Of a DNA stretch of 64,000 nucleotides, positions 36,012 through 45,564 are shown piece after piece (the stretch's first letter is position 1; each line of letters starts with the position of its first letter). The DNA comes from Tolumonas lignilytica (GTDB taxonomy: Bacteria > Pseudomonadota > Gammaproteobacteria > Enterobacterales > Aeromonadaceae). The notes below the pieces were generated by a model. The model saw only the letters and a list, made by a program, of their open reading frames with translations, did not search any database and had not been told where the DNA came from. Made by a program: the position numbers and the translations under genes. The stretch lies in the NCBI RefSeq assembly GCF_000527035.1, contig NZ_AZUK01000001.1, positions 2,596,001 to 2,660,000 of the forward strand. Direction: 5' to 3'.

Positions 36012-37110
36012 GATGCAGAAAATCAGAGGCCATTAACTTGCTCAGACGGCGCGATTCCGGATGTCGCCAGCGGATACGTGCCTGAATGGTTTGCTTGTCA
36101 GGCGAGGGCAATGGGCGATCTTCCATGAGTGCCATGAGCGTCGTAAATGCATTGAAGGCCAGCGCGGTATAGTCTTGTGCAATACTATCTATGCGTAATG
36201 GCATGAAATCGAGCAATTCGTGATCATCAAAACAGGCCAGATGTTGCAACCCCGATTGCATTTCCGGGTTTTGATTCAGATATTGCAACACCCCTTCCAG
36301 CAAAGAAAAAGAAGCGGTAAATAAGGCTTTCGGTGGCCGGCCCAGTTCATTACAGACCTCTTCCATCATGTCATAACCGGAGTAGGAGAAATAGTTCCGC
36401 TGCCGTATCCATTCGTTGTGAACGCTGACATTGGCCCGCGTCAAACCCTGCTTGTAACCTTCCAGACGTTGTTTGCTTGGCGTAAGCATCGGCTCTCCGC
36501 CAAAATAATAAACTTCATCTGTTTGCTGTTGCGCGATGATCTGGATCAGATTTGCGGTTGCGCCGGTGGCATCTGTCATGATCAACGGCAGATTGGAGTC
36601 ACCGATTTGACGACCCAGTTGCACCACAGGCACATAGCTGTGGATCTTGCTGTACGATTCGTCACTGGTGTTGCTGGAAATCACAATCAGGCCATCAACC
36701 TGGCGTTGTAGCAGGTTATTGACGACGATCTTTTCCTGCTCTGGATCTTCATCGGAACAGGCGATGATGATTTGAATGCCGGCATTACGAAACAGTGATT
36801 CCAGCTCTTTGGCCAAGCTGGCATTCGTGAATTGGGTCAGGAAGGGTAACACCAAACCGATGGTATGACTGCGCGAAGAGCGCAGTGCCCGGGCATGGAA
36901 ACTGGGCTGATAACGATGTTCTTCGGCAATCGATAAAATACGTTGTTGGGTTTCTTCTGAAACCCTATATTCATCGCCTTTGCCATTCAAAACCAAGCTT
37001 GCAGTCGCCTTAGAGACGCCTGCAAGTTCTGCGATGTTGCTGATCGTAATTCGGTTGGGTTGTTTCACATCTGATCCGGTAGCGGGAAGCTTTTTTATTC
37101 TATCACGCAT
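36004..37110 (-). CDS. scrR: Sucrose operon repressor ScrR (LacI family)
   Basis: The 368-residue repressor has the LacI-type helix-turn-helix at about residues 21-45 (ITISNIAELAGVSKATASLV, then GKGDEYRVSEETQQRIL), the hinge region SFHARALRSSRSHTIGLV and a periplasmic-binding-protein-like domain. The sequences KATASLVLNGKG, VVNNLLQRQVDGLIV and GRPPKALFTASFSLLEGVL are ScrR-specific. ScrR is typically released by fructose or fructose 1-phosphate. It overlaps scrB by 16 bp. Palindromes with the LacI-type CG centre upstream of scrK are its likely operators. Confidence 0.93.
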   Translation of the reverse strand: MRDRIKKLPATGSDVKQPNRITISNIAELAGVSKATASLVLNGKGDEYRVSEETQQRILSIAEEHRYQPSFHARALRSSRSHTIGLVLPFLTQFTNASLAKELESLFRNAGIQIIIACSDEDPEQEKIVVNNLLQRQVDGLIVISSNTSDESYSKIHSYVPVVQLGRQIGDSNLPLIMTDATGATANLIQIIAQQQTDEVYYFGGEPMLTPSKQRLEGYKQGLTRANVSVHNEWIRQRNYFSYSGYDMMEEVCNELGRPPKALFTASFSLLEGVLQYLNQNPEMQSGLQHLACFDDHELLDFMPLRIDSIAQDYTALAFNAFTTLMALMEDRPLPSPDKQTIQARIRWRHPESRRLSKLMASDFLHQK

Positions 37111-38510
37111 GCGGACAACAACCAGTGGTGAATTGAGAGGGTGCCCTGACCACTAAAACGCAAAGTCTGCTTTTGTGGATCGGGGAAATAACGCGCCGTC
37201 ATACAGGCTTCGCCATCGTTGATAAATAATTCCAGTGAGGAACTATCCAGCAACAGTTGTAACGATCGCAGTGCACCGAACCAGTACCGGGTTTCCAGCT
37301 CTTCCGTACGCCAGTTACGGCGAGTCAGTGTCAGGCAGTTGCCATCCCAGTTCAACCAGGCATTATCACGCAATGACAGCGAGAAAGGGGCATCTACGTT
37401 CAGCATCAGTTCGGCACTGAGTGCGGTGAGCTCTGGTGCATCATCCGCCACACCTTGCCAGACCACGCCATTTCCTTGCCGGAGTTGCTGCAACTCTTTG
37501 ACCGGTTGTTGGCAGAGAATGCCATTACGCAGTGTGAGTTCCCGCGGGCAAGTCATGCAATCCACCCAGCCATATTGGACGGTAGGTTGCGCCAGTTCGT
37601 TATCATCCGGCAGACCGAGCCAGCCAAATAACAGTCTGCGACCATCGGCTGTTTGTGTGGTTTGCGGCGCATAAAACTCAAAGCCGAGATCCAACTCATG
37701 GAATTCCCCATGCGGAAAACGGGTTTGTTCATAATCGAGCTTACCGACGAAGTAGCCGCATTGGTACAAATTCAGATATTGATATTTTTCCGCCGCGAGG
37801 CCCTGAGGACAGCAGAGTAAGACATCCTGATCGCCCATCGCAAACAGATCCGGGCACTCCCACATATAGCCAAATTCTTTCAGACCATTCAGATGTGTGC
37901 CGGCAATTTCACCGCGTAATTCCCATTGCTGTAGATCAGCAGAACGGTATAGCAGAACCTTGCCTTTCAAATTGAGCGACTGGGCTGCCAACACCATGTA
38001 CCACATGCCATCGTGCTGCCAGACTTTCGGATCACGGACATGGCCAGTGTAGCCTTCCGGTAACAGAATGACGGGCCCTTGTTTTTCATAGGTACCATCG
38101 CTTTTTTCTGTTGCCACACATTGATAAGCCGTACGGGAGCCATTGGCGTATTTAACATTCCCGGTATAAATCAGGGTGATTTTACCGTCATTCAAAACGG
38201 CGGAACCGGAATAGCAGCCATTGACCTCGTATTCTTCACTCGGCAGCAATGCGACCGGCTCATGACGCCAATGGACTAAATCGTCAGAACTGACATGGCC
38301 CCACCATTTGGCCCCGTGACGACAGGCGAGCGGGTTCCATTGATAAAACAGGTGATAACGATCATGCGACTGGATAAATCCGTTCGGATCATTCATCAAG
38401 CCAACGACTGGGGCAAGATGCCAGTGCAGACGGTAAGGGTCTGTCGCGGCAATAAGTTGCCCGGTCATTAAAGACCGGGCCAGTTGTTTCAGTAAAGAAA
38501 CTTCAGACAT
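37095..38510 (-). CDS. scrB: Sucrose-6-phosphate hydrolase (GH32 invertase)
   Basis: ScrB splits sucrose 6-phosphate into glucose 6-phosphate and fructose in the cytosol. The 471-residue enzyme has the GH32 catalytic triad: nucleophile Asp in MNDPNG (residues 39-44), RDP (159-161) and the acid/base Glu in WECPD (217-221). A beta-sandwich C-terminal domain follows (SLELFINDGEACMTARYF). Its ATG shares one base with the scrA stop (TAATG), so the genes are coupled. Confidence 0.96.
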   Translation of the reverse strand: MSEVSLLKQLARSLMTGQLIAATDPYRLHWHLAPVVGLMNDPNGFIQSHDRYHLFYQWNPLACRHGAKWWGHVSSDDLVHWRHEPVALLPSEEYEVNGCYSGSAVLNDGKITLIYTGNVKYANGSRTAYQCVATEKSDGTYEKQGPVILLPEGYTGHVRDPKVWQHDGMWYMVLAAQSLNLKGKVLLYRSADLQQWELRGEIAGTHLNGLKEFGYMWECPDLFAMGDQDVLLCCPQGLAAEKYQYLNLYQCGYFVGKLDYEQTRFPHGEFHELDLGFEFYAPQTTQTADGRRLLFGWLGLPDDNELAQPTVQYGWVDCMTCPRELTLRNGILCQQPVKELQQLRQGNGVVWQGVADDAPELTALSAELMLNVDAPFSLSLRDNAWLNWDGNCLTLTRRNWRTEELETRYWFGALRSLQLLLDSSSLELFINDGEACMTARYFPDPQKQTLRFSGQGTLSIHHWLLSACVIE

Positions 38511-39880
38511 TATTCAGAGTCCGTGTTGTAACGCAATACAGTAGCGATAGCGAAGGCGGCACCGAAAGCAATCACCATACCAATCAGATAGTTCAGTACA
38601 GAGCTGGATTGTACGATGGCAATACCAGGGATACCTGTCAGACCTACAGCGGTCATACCGACTTTGCTGGCGACAACCCAGGCACCACCCAGTGCACCAC
38701 CGGCCAGCGCAGCCAGAAACGGTTTAACGAAACGCAGGTTGATACCGAAGATAGCGGCTTCAGTGATCCCCAGCAGACATGACAACGCAGATGGGATGGC
38801 AACTGATTTAACACGGGCATCTTTGGTTTTGAAGTAAACCGCCAGACATGCACCACCCTGAGCAACGTTAGCCATGGCCCAGATAGGCAGCAGGAAGTTC
38901 ACGCCGACGCTCTTATCAGCCAGCAGACCCAGTTCGATGGCATGGAAACTGTGATGGATACCGGTGATCACGATGGCAGAGTAAGTACCGCCGAACAGCA
39001 GACCTGCTAACCAGCCAGCGTGTTCATACAGGGTGGTCAGCACATACGTGATGCCATGACCTAAACCACGACCCGCTGGGCCGATGAACAGCAGTGACAC
39101 AAAACCGGTGATCACAACAGTCAGGAACGGTGTCAGGATGATGTCCAGTGCATCAGGAATAACGCGACGCAATTGTTTTTCCAGATGGCTCATGAACCAG
39201 ACCGCGATCAGTACCGGGAATACGGTACCCTGATAACCGATCATGGCCACATCGATCCCCATGAAGTTCATGGTTTTGAAGCCAGCCCCAACGGTCCAGG
39301 CATTGGTCAGTGCCGGATGGGTTAAGATCCCACCCAGTGTCGCCCCCAGATAAGGGTTACCACCAAATTCACGAGCGGCAGTGAAACCGATCAGCACAGG
39401 CAGAATGATAAAGGCAGCAGAACTGAACATGTCCAGCATGATGAAAATCGCGCTGTCCGGGTTAGCCCAACCGTAAGTACGCACCAGACCCAAGGTACCC
39501 ATCAACAAACCAGATGCCACGATGGCTGGAATGATAGGCACAAAAATATTGGATAATGTACGTGCAACGCGCTGCACAACATTCAGTTTTTGGGTCGCCA
39601 GTTTTTTAACATCACTTTCACTGGCTTGGCTGATACCGGCAACATCAATAAATGCGGCATACACCTTGTTGACAATGCCAGTACCAAAAATGATCTGTAT
39701 TTGCCCCGCATTACTGAAACAACCTTTTACCCCGTCAACTTGTTCCAGGGCACTTTTATTTATTTTTGCATCATCTTGCAAAACCAGGCGCAAACGGGTT
39801 GCGCAGTGGGCCGCACTGACGATATTCTCTTTGCCACCCAGTAATGGGATCAGCTCATTTGCTACAGAAGTTACATTCAT
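38510..39880 (-). CDS. scrA: Sucrose PTS permease EIIBC
   Basis: ScrA imports sucrose and phosphorylates it to sucrose 6-phosphate. The 456-residue product has an EIIB domain (about 1-90) with the phosphorylated Cys26 in NIVSAAHCATRLRLVL and a membrane EIIC domain of about ten helices. The EIIC domain shows GITEAAIFGINLRFVKPF and GTYSAIVITGIHHSFHAIE. There is no EIIA domain, so it depends on the general glucose EIIA (Crr). The start ATG 39880 has AGAGGAAA 4 bases upstream. Confidence 0.96.
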   Translation of the reverse strand: MNVTSVANELIPLLGGKENIVSAAHCATRLRLVLQDDAKINKSALEQVDGVKGCFSNAGQIQIIFGTGIVNKVYAAFIDVAGISQASESDVKKLATQKLNVVQRVARTLSNIFVPIIPAIVASGLLMGTLGLVRTYGWANPDSAIFIMLDMFSSAAFIILPVLIGFTAAREFGGNPYLGATLGGILTHPALTNAWTVGAGFKTMNFMGIDVAMIGYQGTVFPVLIAVWFMSHLEKQLRRVIPDALDIILTPFLTVVITGFVSLLFIGPAGRGLGHGITYVLTTLYEHAGWLAGLLFGGTYSAIVITGIHHSFHAIELGLLADKSVGVNFLLPIWAMANVAQGGACLAVYFKTKDARVKSVAIPSALSCLLGITEAAIFGINLRFVKPFLAALAGGALGGAWVVASKVGMTAVGLTGIPGIAIVQSSSVLNYLIGMVIAFGAAFAIATVLRYNTDSE

Positions 39881-39901
39881 GATTTTCCTCTTTAATGGAT
39901 G

Positions 39902-39911
39902 TAACCGGTTA
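39902..39911. promoter_or_regulatory. Possible ScrR operator O3 before scrA
   Basis: TAACCGGTTA is a perfect palindrome with the central CG of LacI-family sites and resembles the core of the two operators upstream of scrK. It lies 22-31 bp upstream of scrA. It is a weaker match than O1 and O2. Confidence 0.35.
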
Positions 39912-39915
39912 AAAT

Positions 39916-39971
39916 GTCATCACGGGAGCTCAATCCGTGATGACACTAACCGATGCTGTTTCACAACAGCA
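39916..39971 (-). repeat. Two tandem hairpins between scrK and scrA
   Basis: GTCATCACGG / CCGTGATGAC (39916-39925, 39935-39944) forms a perfect 10-bp stem with a 9-base loop. TGCTGTT / AACAGCA (39954-39960, 39965-39971) forms a 7-bp stem with loop TCAC. In the direction of transcription the second-met stem is followed by ATTTTAA, a weak terminator tail. They may set different scrK and scrA mRNA levels. The rest of the 195-bp gap holds nothing else clear. Confidence 0.7.
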
Positions 39972-40075
39972 GGCTTTGGGGTGATATCGTGCGGCCTTGT
40001 CTGTTTTGCTGTAGGGGTGAAACCAGACTGGGACGCACACTCTCTCTCAGGAACTCTTTACTCTCAACGCAATGC

Positions 40076-41008
40076 TCAACTCAGCATTTTTGCAACTTGT
40101 TGCATCGTGGGCAATGCGGTCATTGCTCCTCGGGCGGTCGTTGCCAGTGCACCACAAATTTGTGCTTGTTTAATAATCTGCTGCAACCGTTCGCGATCTG
40201 GCCACTGGCTTGTGCCACAGGCCGCCAATCCGGCTAACATACCCGATACGAACGCATCACCTGCCCCTGTGGTGTCTACAACTTGGACTTTGGCTGATGC
40301 TTGTAGCCATGATTCGTTCTGGTATGTGACAAATACACCATCTGCACCCAGGGTAACTAAGATGAGTGGAATGGAGAAGGTGGACTGTAGCTGACGCACC
40401 CCCACTTCAAGATCTGAACTACCGGTCAGAAAAGCCAACTCCTCAATCGACAGTTTCACCATATCGGCATATTGCAATACCCGGTGTAACTGCACTTTCA
40501 ATGTCTGTTCATCCGTCCACAAATCCAGACGAATATTGGGATCAAAACTAAACAACCCACCCGCCTGATGGATCTTGTCAATCGCAGTGCGACAAGCGGA
40601 ACGGCTGGGTTCCTGCAGCAAGGCGATGGAACAGAAATGCAGCCATTCGCCGGTCGCAAACTCGGGCAGGTCTTCATTCTGTAACATCAGGTCAGCACTG
40701 GGCTGAACTAAGAACGTGAAACTGCGTTCTCCCTGATCATCCAAATCGACCAACACCGTTGATGTGTGATGGGTTGGATCAAAATGCAGCTGTGAGACAC
40801 AGACCTGCTCTTTTTGTAAAACAGAAGACAGGAATTTACCAAATGGGTCGGTACCCACCCGGCCAATAAAGGCACTGTTGCCACCGAGACGGGCGACACC
40901 AACAGCGACATTGGCAGGAGCACCACCGGGACATTTCAAATAATGCTGTTCTCCATCAGGAATCAGATCAACCACAGCATCACCTAAAACCCAAACCCGA
41001 TTTGTCAT
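40076..41008 (-). CDS. scrK: Fructokinase (PfkB family)
   Basis: ScrK phosphorylates the fructose released by ScrB to fructose 6-phosphate. The 310-residue product has the PfkB signatures GGNSAFIGRVGTDPFGKFL and VDTTGAGDAFVSGMLAGLA (catalytic Asp in GAGD). It is the first gene of scrK-scrA-scrB-scrR. GAGGA lies 8 bases before ATG 41008. Paired operators and a CRP-like site lie upstream. Confidence 0.95.
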   Translation of the reverse strand: MTNRVWVLGDAVVDLIPDGEQHYLKCPGGAPANVAVGVARLGGNSAFIGRVGTDPFGKFLSSVLQKEQVCVSQLHFDPTHHTSTVLVDLDDQGERSFTFLVQPSADLMLQNEDLPEFATGEWLHFCSIALLQEPSRSACRTAIDKIHQAGGLFSFDPNIRLDLWTDEQTLKVQLHRVLQYADMVKLSIEELAFLTGSSDLEVGVRQLQSTFSIPLILVTLGADGVFVTYQNESWLQASAKVQVVDTTGAGDAFVSGMLAGLAACGTSQWPDRERLQQIIKQAQICGALATTARGAMTALPTMQQVAKMLS

Positions 41009-41037
41009 GATAAATCCTCACTTATTGCTTGATGTTA

Positions 41038-41065
41038 AGTTTACTAAAACGGTTTAGCTAAACAA
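41038..41065 (-). promoter_or_regulatory. Candidate scrK promoter
   Basis: On the minus strand TTGTTT (41065-41060) and TAAACT (41043-41038) are separated by 16 bp. Operator O1 fills that spacer, so a bound repressor would exclude RNA polymerase. Confidence 0.5.
41044..41057. promoter_or_regulatory. ScrR operator O1
   Basis: CTAAAACGGTTTAG is the exact reverse complement of the O2 core and has the LacI-family CG centre. It lies between the -35 and -10 elements of the proposed scrK promoter. Confidence 0.75.
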
Positions 41066-41073
41066 CTAAACTC

Positions 41074-41089
41074 GCTAAACCGTTTTAGC
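41074..41089. promoter_or_regulatory. ScrR operator O2
   Basis: GCTAAACCGTTTTAGC is a near-perfect palindrome with one central asymmetry. Its centre is 31 bp, about three helical turns, from the centre of O1, so one face of the DNA carries both sites. Confidence 0.75.
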
Positions 41090-41111
41090 AAATGCGATCG
41101 AATTAACAAAA
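41090..41111. promoter_or_regulatory. CRP-like site upstream of scrK
   Basis: TGCGA-N6-TAACA, flanked by AAA and AAA/TTT, matches 8 of 10 core bases of the CRP consensus TGTGA-N6-TCACA. Its centre is about 70 bp upstream of the implied scrK transcription start, a usual activating distance. Confidence 0.4.
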
Positions 41112-41226
41112 TTTGGCTATCCTTGCAGCAATAAAGTTCCTTTTGATTCCATCTTTGGTTGATACCGGAATGATCCTGATCAGGTTATAATCGTATAATC
41201 TGCTTAGTGCATTCCAGCCCTCTAAT

Positions 41227-42162
41227 ATGAAGAATTCTGACAACATGCTTGCTATTGATATTCAGCAGTTACGCAAAACCTATCAGGGTGGTGTCGAGGC
41301 CCTGAAAGGGATCGATCTCGCGGTAGATGAAGGTGATTTTTATGCCTTGCTCGGGCCTAATGGCGCAGGTAAATCCACCACAATCGGTATCATCAGTTCA
41401 TTGGTCAACAAAACGTCCGGTTCAGTCCGCGTATTTGGTTATGACATCGATACTCACCTGGAAGAAGCCAAATCCCAGATTGGGCTAGTTCCGCAGGAAT
41501 TTAATTTCAGCCAGTTCGAGAAAGTGGAACAAATCGTGGTGCAGCAGGCGGGGTTCTACGGTGTCCCACGCAAAGTAGCGGAAGCCCGCGCGGAAAAATA
41601 TCTGAAAGAACTGGATCTGTGGGAAAAACGCGATAAACAGGCCCGGACACTGTCTGGCGGGATGAAACGTCGCCTGATGATTGCCCGAGCGTTGATGCAC
41701 CAACCCAGACTGTTGATTCTGGATGAACCAACGGCGGGTGTAGATATTGAAATCCGCCGCTCCATGTGGTCATTTCTGAAAAATTTAAATGCAGAAGGCG
41801 TCACCATCATTCTGACGACACATTATCTGGAAGAAGCAGAAATGCTTTGTCGGAATATCGGCATCATCGATCAGGGGCGAATTGTTGAAAATACGAGTAT
41901 GCGCCATTTATTGAGCAAGCTGCAGGTCGAAACCTTCTATTTGGATTTGGATCGTTCTGCGGCCAGCGTGCAATTGAAGGGTTTTAAATCACATCCGGTT
42001 GGTGAACAGTCGCTGGAAGTGGAAATTCAGAAAAGTGATGGCTTGAATGGTGTCTTTGAACAGCTGAATCAGCAGCAGGTGAAAGTATTGAGCATGCGTA
42101 ACAAAGCGAACCGTTTAGAAGAGTTGTTTGTTTCATTAGTAGAGAAAGGACGTCAGGCATGA
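41227..42162 (+). CDS. yadG: ABC transporter ATP-binding protein (YadG-like)
   Basis: The 311-residue ATPase has Walker A GPNGAGKSTT, Q-loop GLVPQEFNF, signature LSGGMKRRLMIARAL, Walker B LLILDEPTAGVD and H-loop TTHYLEEAE. It is followed by a C-terminal DUF4162-like region (NKANRLEELFVSL). It pairs with the permease encoded 4 bp-overlapping downstream (ATGA). The closest known match is E. coli YadG of the ABC-2 export type, whose substrate is unknown. An alternative start is ATG 41245. TATAAT appears twice upstream (41186, 41194) without a good -35. Confidence 0.92.
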   Translation: MKNSDNMLAIDIQQLRKTYQGGVEALKGIDLAVDEGDFYALLGPNGAGKSTTIGIISSLVNKTSGSVRVFGYDIDTHLEEAKSQIGLVPQEFNFSQFEKVEQIVVQQAGFYGVPRKVAEARAEKYLKELDLWEKRDKQARTLSGGMKRRLMIARALMHQPRLLILDEPTAGVDIEIRRSMWSFLKNLNAEGVTIILTTHYLEEAEMLCRNIGIIDQGRIVENTSMRHLLSKLQVETFYLDLDRSAASVQLKGFKSHPVGEQSLEVEIQKSDGLNGVFEQLNQQQVKVLSMRNKANRLEELFVSLVEKGRQA

Positions 42163-42932
42163 ATCGCACCGTCTATTGGATTGCATTCCAGAGTTTGGTC
42201 CGGAAGGAGATCAATCGTTTTACTCGGATCTGGGTACAAACGCTGGTGCCTCCCGCTATCACCATGACACTTTATTTTGTCATCTTCGGTAATCTGATTG
42301 GTAGTCGGATTGGCGCGATGCATGGCGTCAGCTATATGCAATTTATTGTGCCGGGCCTGATCATGATGTCGGTGATCACGAACTCCTATTCCAATGTGTC
42401 ATCGTCATTTTACAGTGCCAAGTTCCAGCGCAATATCGAAGAGCTGCTGGTGGCACCGGTACCAAATTATCTGATCATCTGGGGCTTTGTTGCTGGTGGT
42501 GTGGCCCGCGGATTATGTGTTGGCGCTATTGTCACGGCCGTTTCGCTCTTTTTTGTGCCGTTGCAGGTGCATGATCCGATCAGCGTGTTCTTTATGCTGG
42601 TATTAACTGCGACGCTGTTTTCGTTAGGTGGGTTATTGAATGCCATTTTTGCGAAAAGCTTTGATGACATCAGTATTATTCCAACGTTTGTTCTGACACC
42701 GCTGACCTATCTGGGCGGGGTGTTTTACTCGATCGAATTGTTACCACCGTTCTGGCAGGCGGCTTCGCATGTTAATCCGATCATCTATATGATTAACGGC
42801 TTTCGCTATGGTTTTATCGGTATTTCAGATGTACCGATGTGGATGTCTTATTCGGTGGTCTCATTGTTTATCGTGGTGTTGTATGCCGTATGCTGGCATT
42901 TGGTGAAGAAAGGCACCGGACTGCGTCACTAA
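42159..42932 (+). CDS. yadH: ABC-2 type permease (YadH-like)
   Basis: The 257-residue inner-membrane protein has six hydrophobic segments and the ABC-2 signature FGNLIGSRIGAMHGVSYMQF, then GLIMMSVITNSYSN. The region LTPLTYLGGVFYSIELLP is typical of the family. It overlaps the ATPase gene by 4 bp, and a bidirectional terminator follows. The exported substrate is unknown. Confidence 0.93.
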   Translation: MNRTVYWIAFQSLVRKEINRFTRIWVQTLVPPAITMTLYFVIFGNLIGSRIGAMHGVSYMQFIVPGLIMMSVITNSYSNVSSSFYSAKFQRNIEELLVAPVPNYLIIWGFVAGGVARGLCVGAIVTAVSLFFVPLQVHDPISVFFMLVLTATLFSLGGLLNAIFAKSFDDISIIPTFVLTPLTYLGGVFYSIELLPPFWQAASHVNPIIYMINGFRYGFIGISDVPMWMSYSVVSLFIVVLYAVCWHLVKKGTGLRH

Positions 42933-42952
42933 GAAACAAAATGTCACTAATA

Positions 42953-42979
42953 AAAAAGCCTCCACAAGGGAGGCTTTTT
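42953..42979. terminator. Bidirectional terminator, yadH / prs
   Basis: An 11-bp stem AAAAAGCCTCC / GGAGGCTTTTT with loop ACAAG sits between convergent genes. A- and T-runs on both sides let it work on either strand. Confidence 0.92.
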
Positions 42980-42996
42980 ACTCTGCAAGATCTGAA

Positions 42997-43944
42997 TCAA
43001 TGTTCAAACATGGCAGAGATAGATTCTTCATTGCTGATACGGCGGATCGCTTCAGCCAGCATAGGTGCCAGCGTCAGTTGCTTCACTTTACCAACAGCCT
43101 TGATTTCATCGGTCAGCGGAATTGAGTCAGTGATGATCACTTCATCAATTTTTGATTCGGCGATGTTTTTCGCTGCCAGACCAGAGAAAACAGGGTGAGT
43201 TGCATAAGCGAATACGCGTTTAGCACCACGATCTTTCAGTGCTTCGGCGGCTTTACACAGCGTACCACCGGTATCGATCATGTCATCAACGATGATGCAG
43301 TCGCGGTTGGCAACGTCACCGATCAGATGCATAACCTGAGAAACGTTGGCGCGTGGACGACGTTTATCAATGATAGCGATATCAGTATCATCCAGTAATT
43401 TCGCGATAGCGCGGGCACGAACAACACCACCGATATCCGGAGAAACGACAACAGGATCTTCCAGATTACGGGCTTTCATGTCTTCCAGCAGAACCGGGCT
43501 ACCAAATACGTTATCAACCGGTACATCGAAGAAACCCTGGATCTGCTCAGCGTGCAGATCAACAGTCAGAACGCGGTCAACACCCACGCTGGACAGGAAA
43601 TCAGCCACTACTTTAGCGGTGATAGGTACACGTGAAGAACGTACACGACGATCCTGACGGGCATAACCAAAGTATGGGATTACTGCAGTAATACGACCTG
43701 CGGATGCACGACGCATCGCATCAACCATTACAATCAGTTCCATCAGATTGTCATTGGTTGGTGCACAGGTGGATTGAATGATGAATACATCACCACCACG
43801 TACATTTTCGTTGATTTGTACGCTGATTTCTCCATCACTGAAGCGACCAACAGATGCGCTTCCAAGTTTAGTGAAGAGACGGTCGGCAATCTTTTGCGCT
43901 AGTTCCGGTGTGGCGTTACCGGCAAACAGCTTCATGTCAGGCAC
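42997..43944 (-). CDS. prs: Ribose-phosphate pyrophosphokinase
   Basis: Prs makes PRPP from ribose 5-phosphate and ATP for purine, pyrimidine, histidine, tryptophan and NAD synthesis. The 315-residue product has the ATP-site segment [20 protein letters not shown], the flexible-loop and PRPP-binding motif [15 protein letters not shown], and [12 protein letters not shown]. It follows ispE by 60 bp, and the order lolB-ispE-prs divergent from hemA matches E. coli. Confidence 0.97.
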   Translation of the reverse strand: MPDMKLFAGNATPELAQKIADRLFTKLGSASVGRFSDGEISVQINENVRGGDVFIIQSTCAPTNDNLMELIVMVDAMRRASAGRITAVIPYFGYARQDRRVRSSRVPITAKVVADFLSSVGVDRVLTVDLHAEQIQGFFDVPVDNVFGSPVLLEDMKARNLEDPVVVSPDIGGVVRARAIAKLLDDTDIAIIDKRRPRANVSQVMHLIGDVANRDCIIVDDMIDTGGTLCKAAEALKDRGAKRVFAYATHPVFSGLAAKNIAESKIDEVIITDSIPLTDEIKAVGKVKQLTLAPMLAEAIRRISNEESISAMFEH

Positions 43945-44004
43945 GGGATTAAACCTCTGGGTTTGTCCAGTTGGGGGTGAAGGTCAGCAGGAAATGTTGA
44001 CTGC

Positions 44005-44871
44005 TTAGTCATTTCGAGCATAAACCTGTTGCAAAGTGACATAGAGGGGTGATAAGTTTTCCCCTCTGGCTACAAAACCTTGTAACCATGTCGGCATCCT
44101 CGCCAAGAGCGCACGAGCCTCATGTTCGTGTTCAAATTCTGCAAAAACACAAGCACCAGTGCCGGTCATTCTTGACGGCGCGTATTCTATCAACCAGCGT
44201 AATGCCTTTTCAACCTCGGGGTAATTCTTTTTCACCAGCGGTTCGCAGTCATTGTGCCAATTTCCGTGTGCCAATTCATCCCAGGTTTGCTTGGGTGTGT
44301 CCCGTTTGAGATCTTTGTGGCGAAAGACATCGGCAGTTGAAACATGGCATGCTGGCACCAAAACCACATACCATTTTTTATCTATTTCAACAGGTTGCAG
44401 ACGTTCGCCAACACCTTCTGCAAAGGCGGCATGCCCGCGAACAAATACGGGAACATCGGCACCGAGCTGGCGACCCAGCTCGGCAAGCTCATCCACGGAA
44501 AGATTTATTTTCCAGAGATGATTGAGTGCCACCAGTGTCGTTGCTGCATCAGAAGAACCTCCACCGATGCCACCGCCCATTGGGAGGTGTTTATCCAAGG
44601 TAATGGTGACACCTAACGGTTGCTCTGAATGTTGTTTCAGCAGTTGTGCGGCTCTGTAGATGAGGTTTTGTTCCATCGGCACATCAGCCAGAGCGGGTGT
44701 GATATCGATTTGATTACTGTCATTGAGATGAAAGGTGAGCCAGTCACAGTGATCAAGAAAGATAAACAGAGTCTGCAATTCGTGATAACCATCATCCCGC
44801 CGCCCGTTGATATGCAGGAACAGGTTTAATTTGGCGGGCGCCGGCCAGGCAATGTTTTCCGTCGTTAGCAT
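44005..44871 (-). CDS. ispE: 4-diphosphocytidyl-2-C-methyl-D-erythritol kinase
   Basis: IspE phosphorylates CDP-methylerythritol in the MEP isoprenoid pathway. The 288-residue GHMP kinase has [20 protein letters not shown], the ATP loop [20 protein letters not shown] and [12 protein letters not shown]. The start ATG 44871 was chosen because it shares one base with the lolB stop (TAATG) and gives [17 protein letters not shown]; an earlier in-frame start at 44889 lies inside lolB. Confidence 0.95.
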   Translation of the reverse strand: MLTTENIAWPAPAKLNLFLHINGRRDDGYHELQTLFIFLDHCDWLTFHLNDSNQIDITPALADVPMEQNLIYRAAQLLKQHSEQPLGVTITLDKHLPMGGGIGGGSSDAATTLVALNHLWKINLSVDELAELGRQLGADVPVFVRGHAAFAEGVGERLQPVEIDKKWYVVLVPACHVSTADVFRHKDLKRDTPKQTWDELAHGNWHNDCEPLVKKNYPEVEKALRWLIEYAPSRMTGTGACVFAEFEHEHEARALLARMPTWLQGFVARGENLSPLYVTLQQVYARND

Positions 44872-45455
44872 TATTTTGTTAAGTCCCATTCACTGATCAC
44901 GAGTCGTAACTCAGTCTGTTTACCTTTAAAGGTGATTTTTTCTGGCATCATCCAGCCGTCAACGGGTTGATAACTCTGATACTGCAATTGCCAGTTTGTG
45001 GTCTTCAGTCGGGTTACCTGACCATTAGGATTCAGCTCATAATCGGTATCATCGGGTAGGCCTTTGATCCAAATAGGCAGTTCGTGGATGGGCATTTGCC
45101 AGCCGGTCAGGCGGTACACCAGATATTCGGCATCAGAGCCGCGATATTCCCGGCCCTTATCATCGATAATCAGCACCTGATTGCCAGTTTTGCGCATTTC
45201 CATCACGCGCGTGCCCAGCAAACTGGTCAGATTGAGATGATAATCATCACCATCTTGTTGCCATTGAATGCGAGCAGAACCTTTTTTGTCTGCAGTGATG
45301 ATGGCGAGTTTGCCGGAAATGGTCCAATGTGTAACAGTTTTCAGTTTTTCGCGTTGTTGACGCCAGTTGGTATTGTCTGGTTGTGGCTGATGAGAGCTAC
45401 AGGCGGCAAGGATCAGTAAACAAAAAAGTAATGTTAGGTGTTGTAATGGTTTCAC
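44871..45455 (-). CDS. lolB: Outer-membrane lipoprotein insertion factor LolB
   Basis: LolB receives lipoproteins from LolA and inserts them in the outer membrane. The product is itself a lipoprotein with lipobox ILAAC after [14 protein letters not shown]. Family features include [28 protein letters not shown] and [12 protein letters not shown] 45455 is the start because AAGGAGG lies 6 bases upstream and the signal peptide begins there; an ATG at 45506 would add 17 residues. The product is 194 residues. Confidence 0.94.
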   Translation of the reverse strand: MKPLQHLTLLFCLLILAACSSHQPQPDNTNWRQQREKLKTVTHWTISGKLAIITADKKGSARIQWQQDGDDYHLNLTSLLGTRVMEMRKTGNQVLIIDDKGREYRGSDAEYLVYRLTGWQMPIHELPIWIKGLPDDTDYELNPNGQVTRLKTTNWQLQYQSYQPVDGWMMPEKITFKGKQTELRLVISEWDLTK

Positions 45456-45564
45456 GATGCCTCCTTGGACGAGGCGACAGTATAGGCGTTGGTGCTTCGC
45501 TTTCAAAGATCTCTGCTTTTTCGTAGAATATGCGTCTTAAATTTGCTGACGAGTCCGCGGCCTG

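Noticed and set aside
39522..40394. 290-residue open frame on the plus strand
   Set aside because: It is antisense to scrA and scrK, crosses the hairpin gap, and its composition (many Cys, Trp, Ser) is not protein-like.
41159..41199. Promoter of the yadGH operon
   Set aside because: Two TATAAT elements are present, but the only good -35 (TTGATA, 41159) is 21 bp from the first and farther from the second, so I do not list it as a feature.
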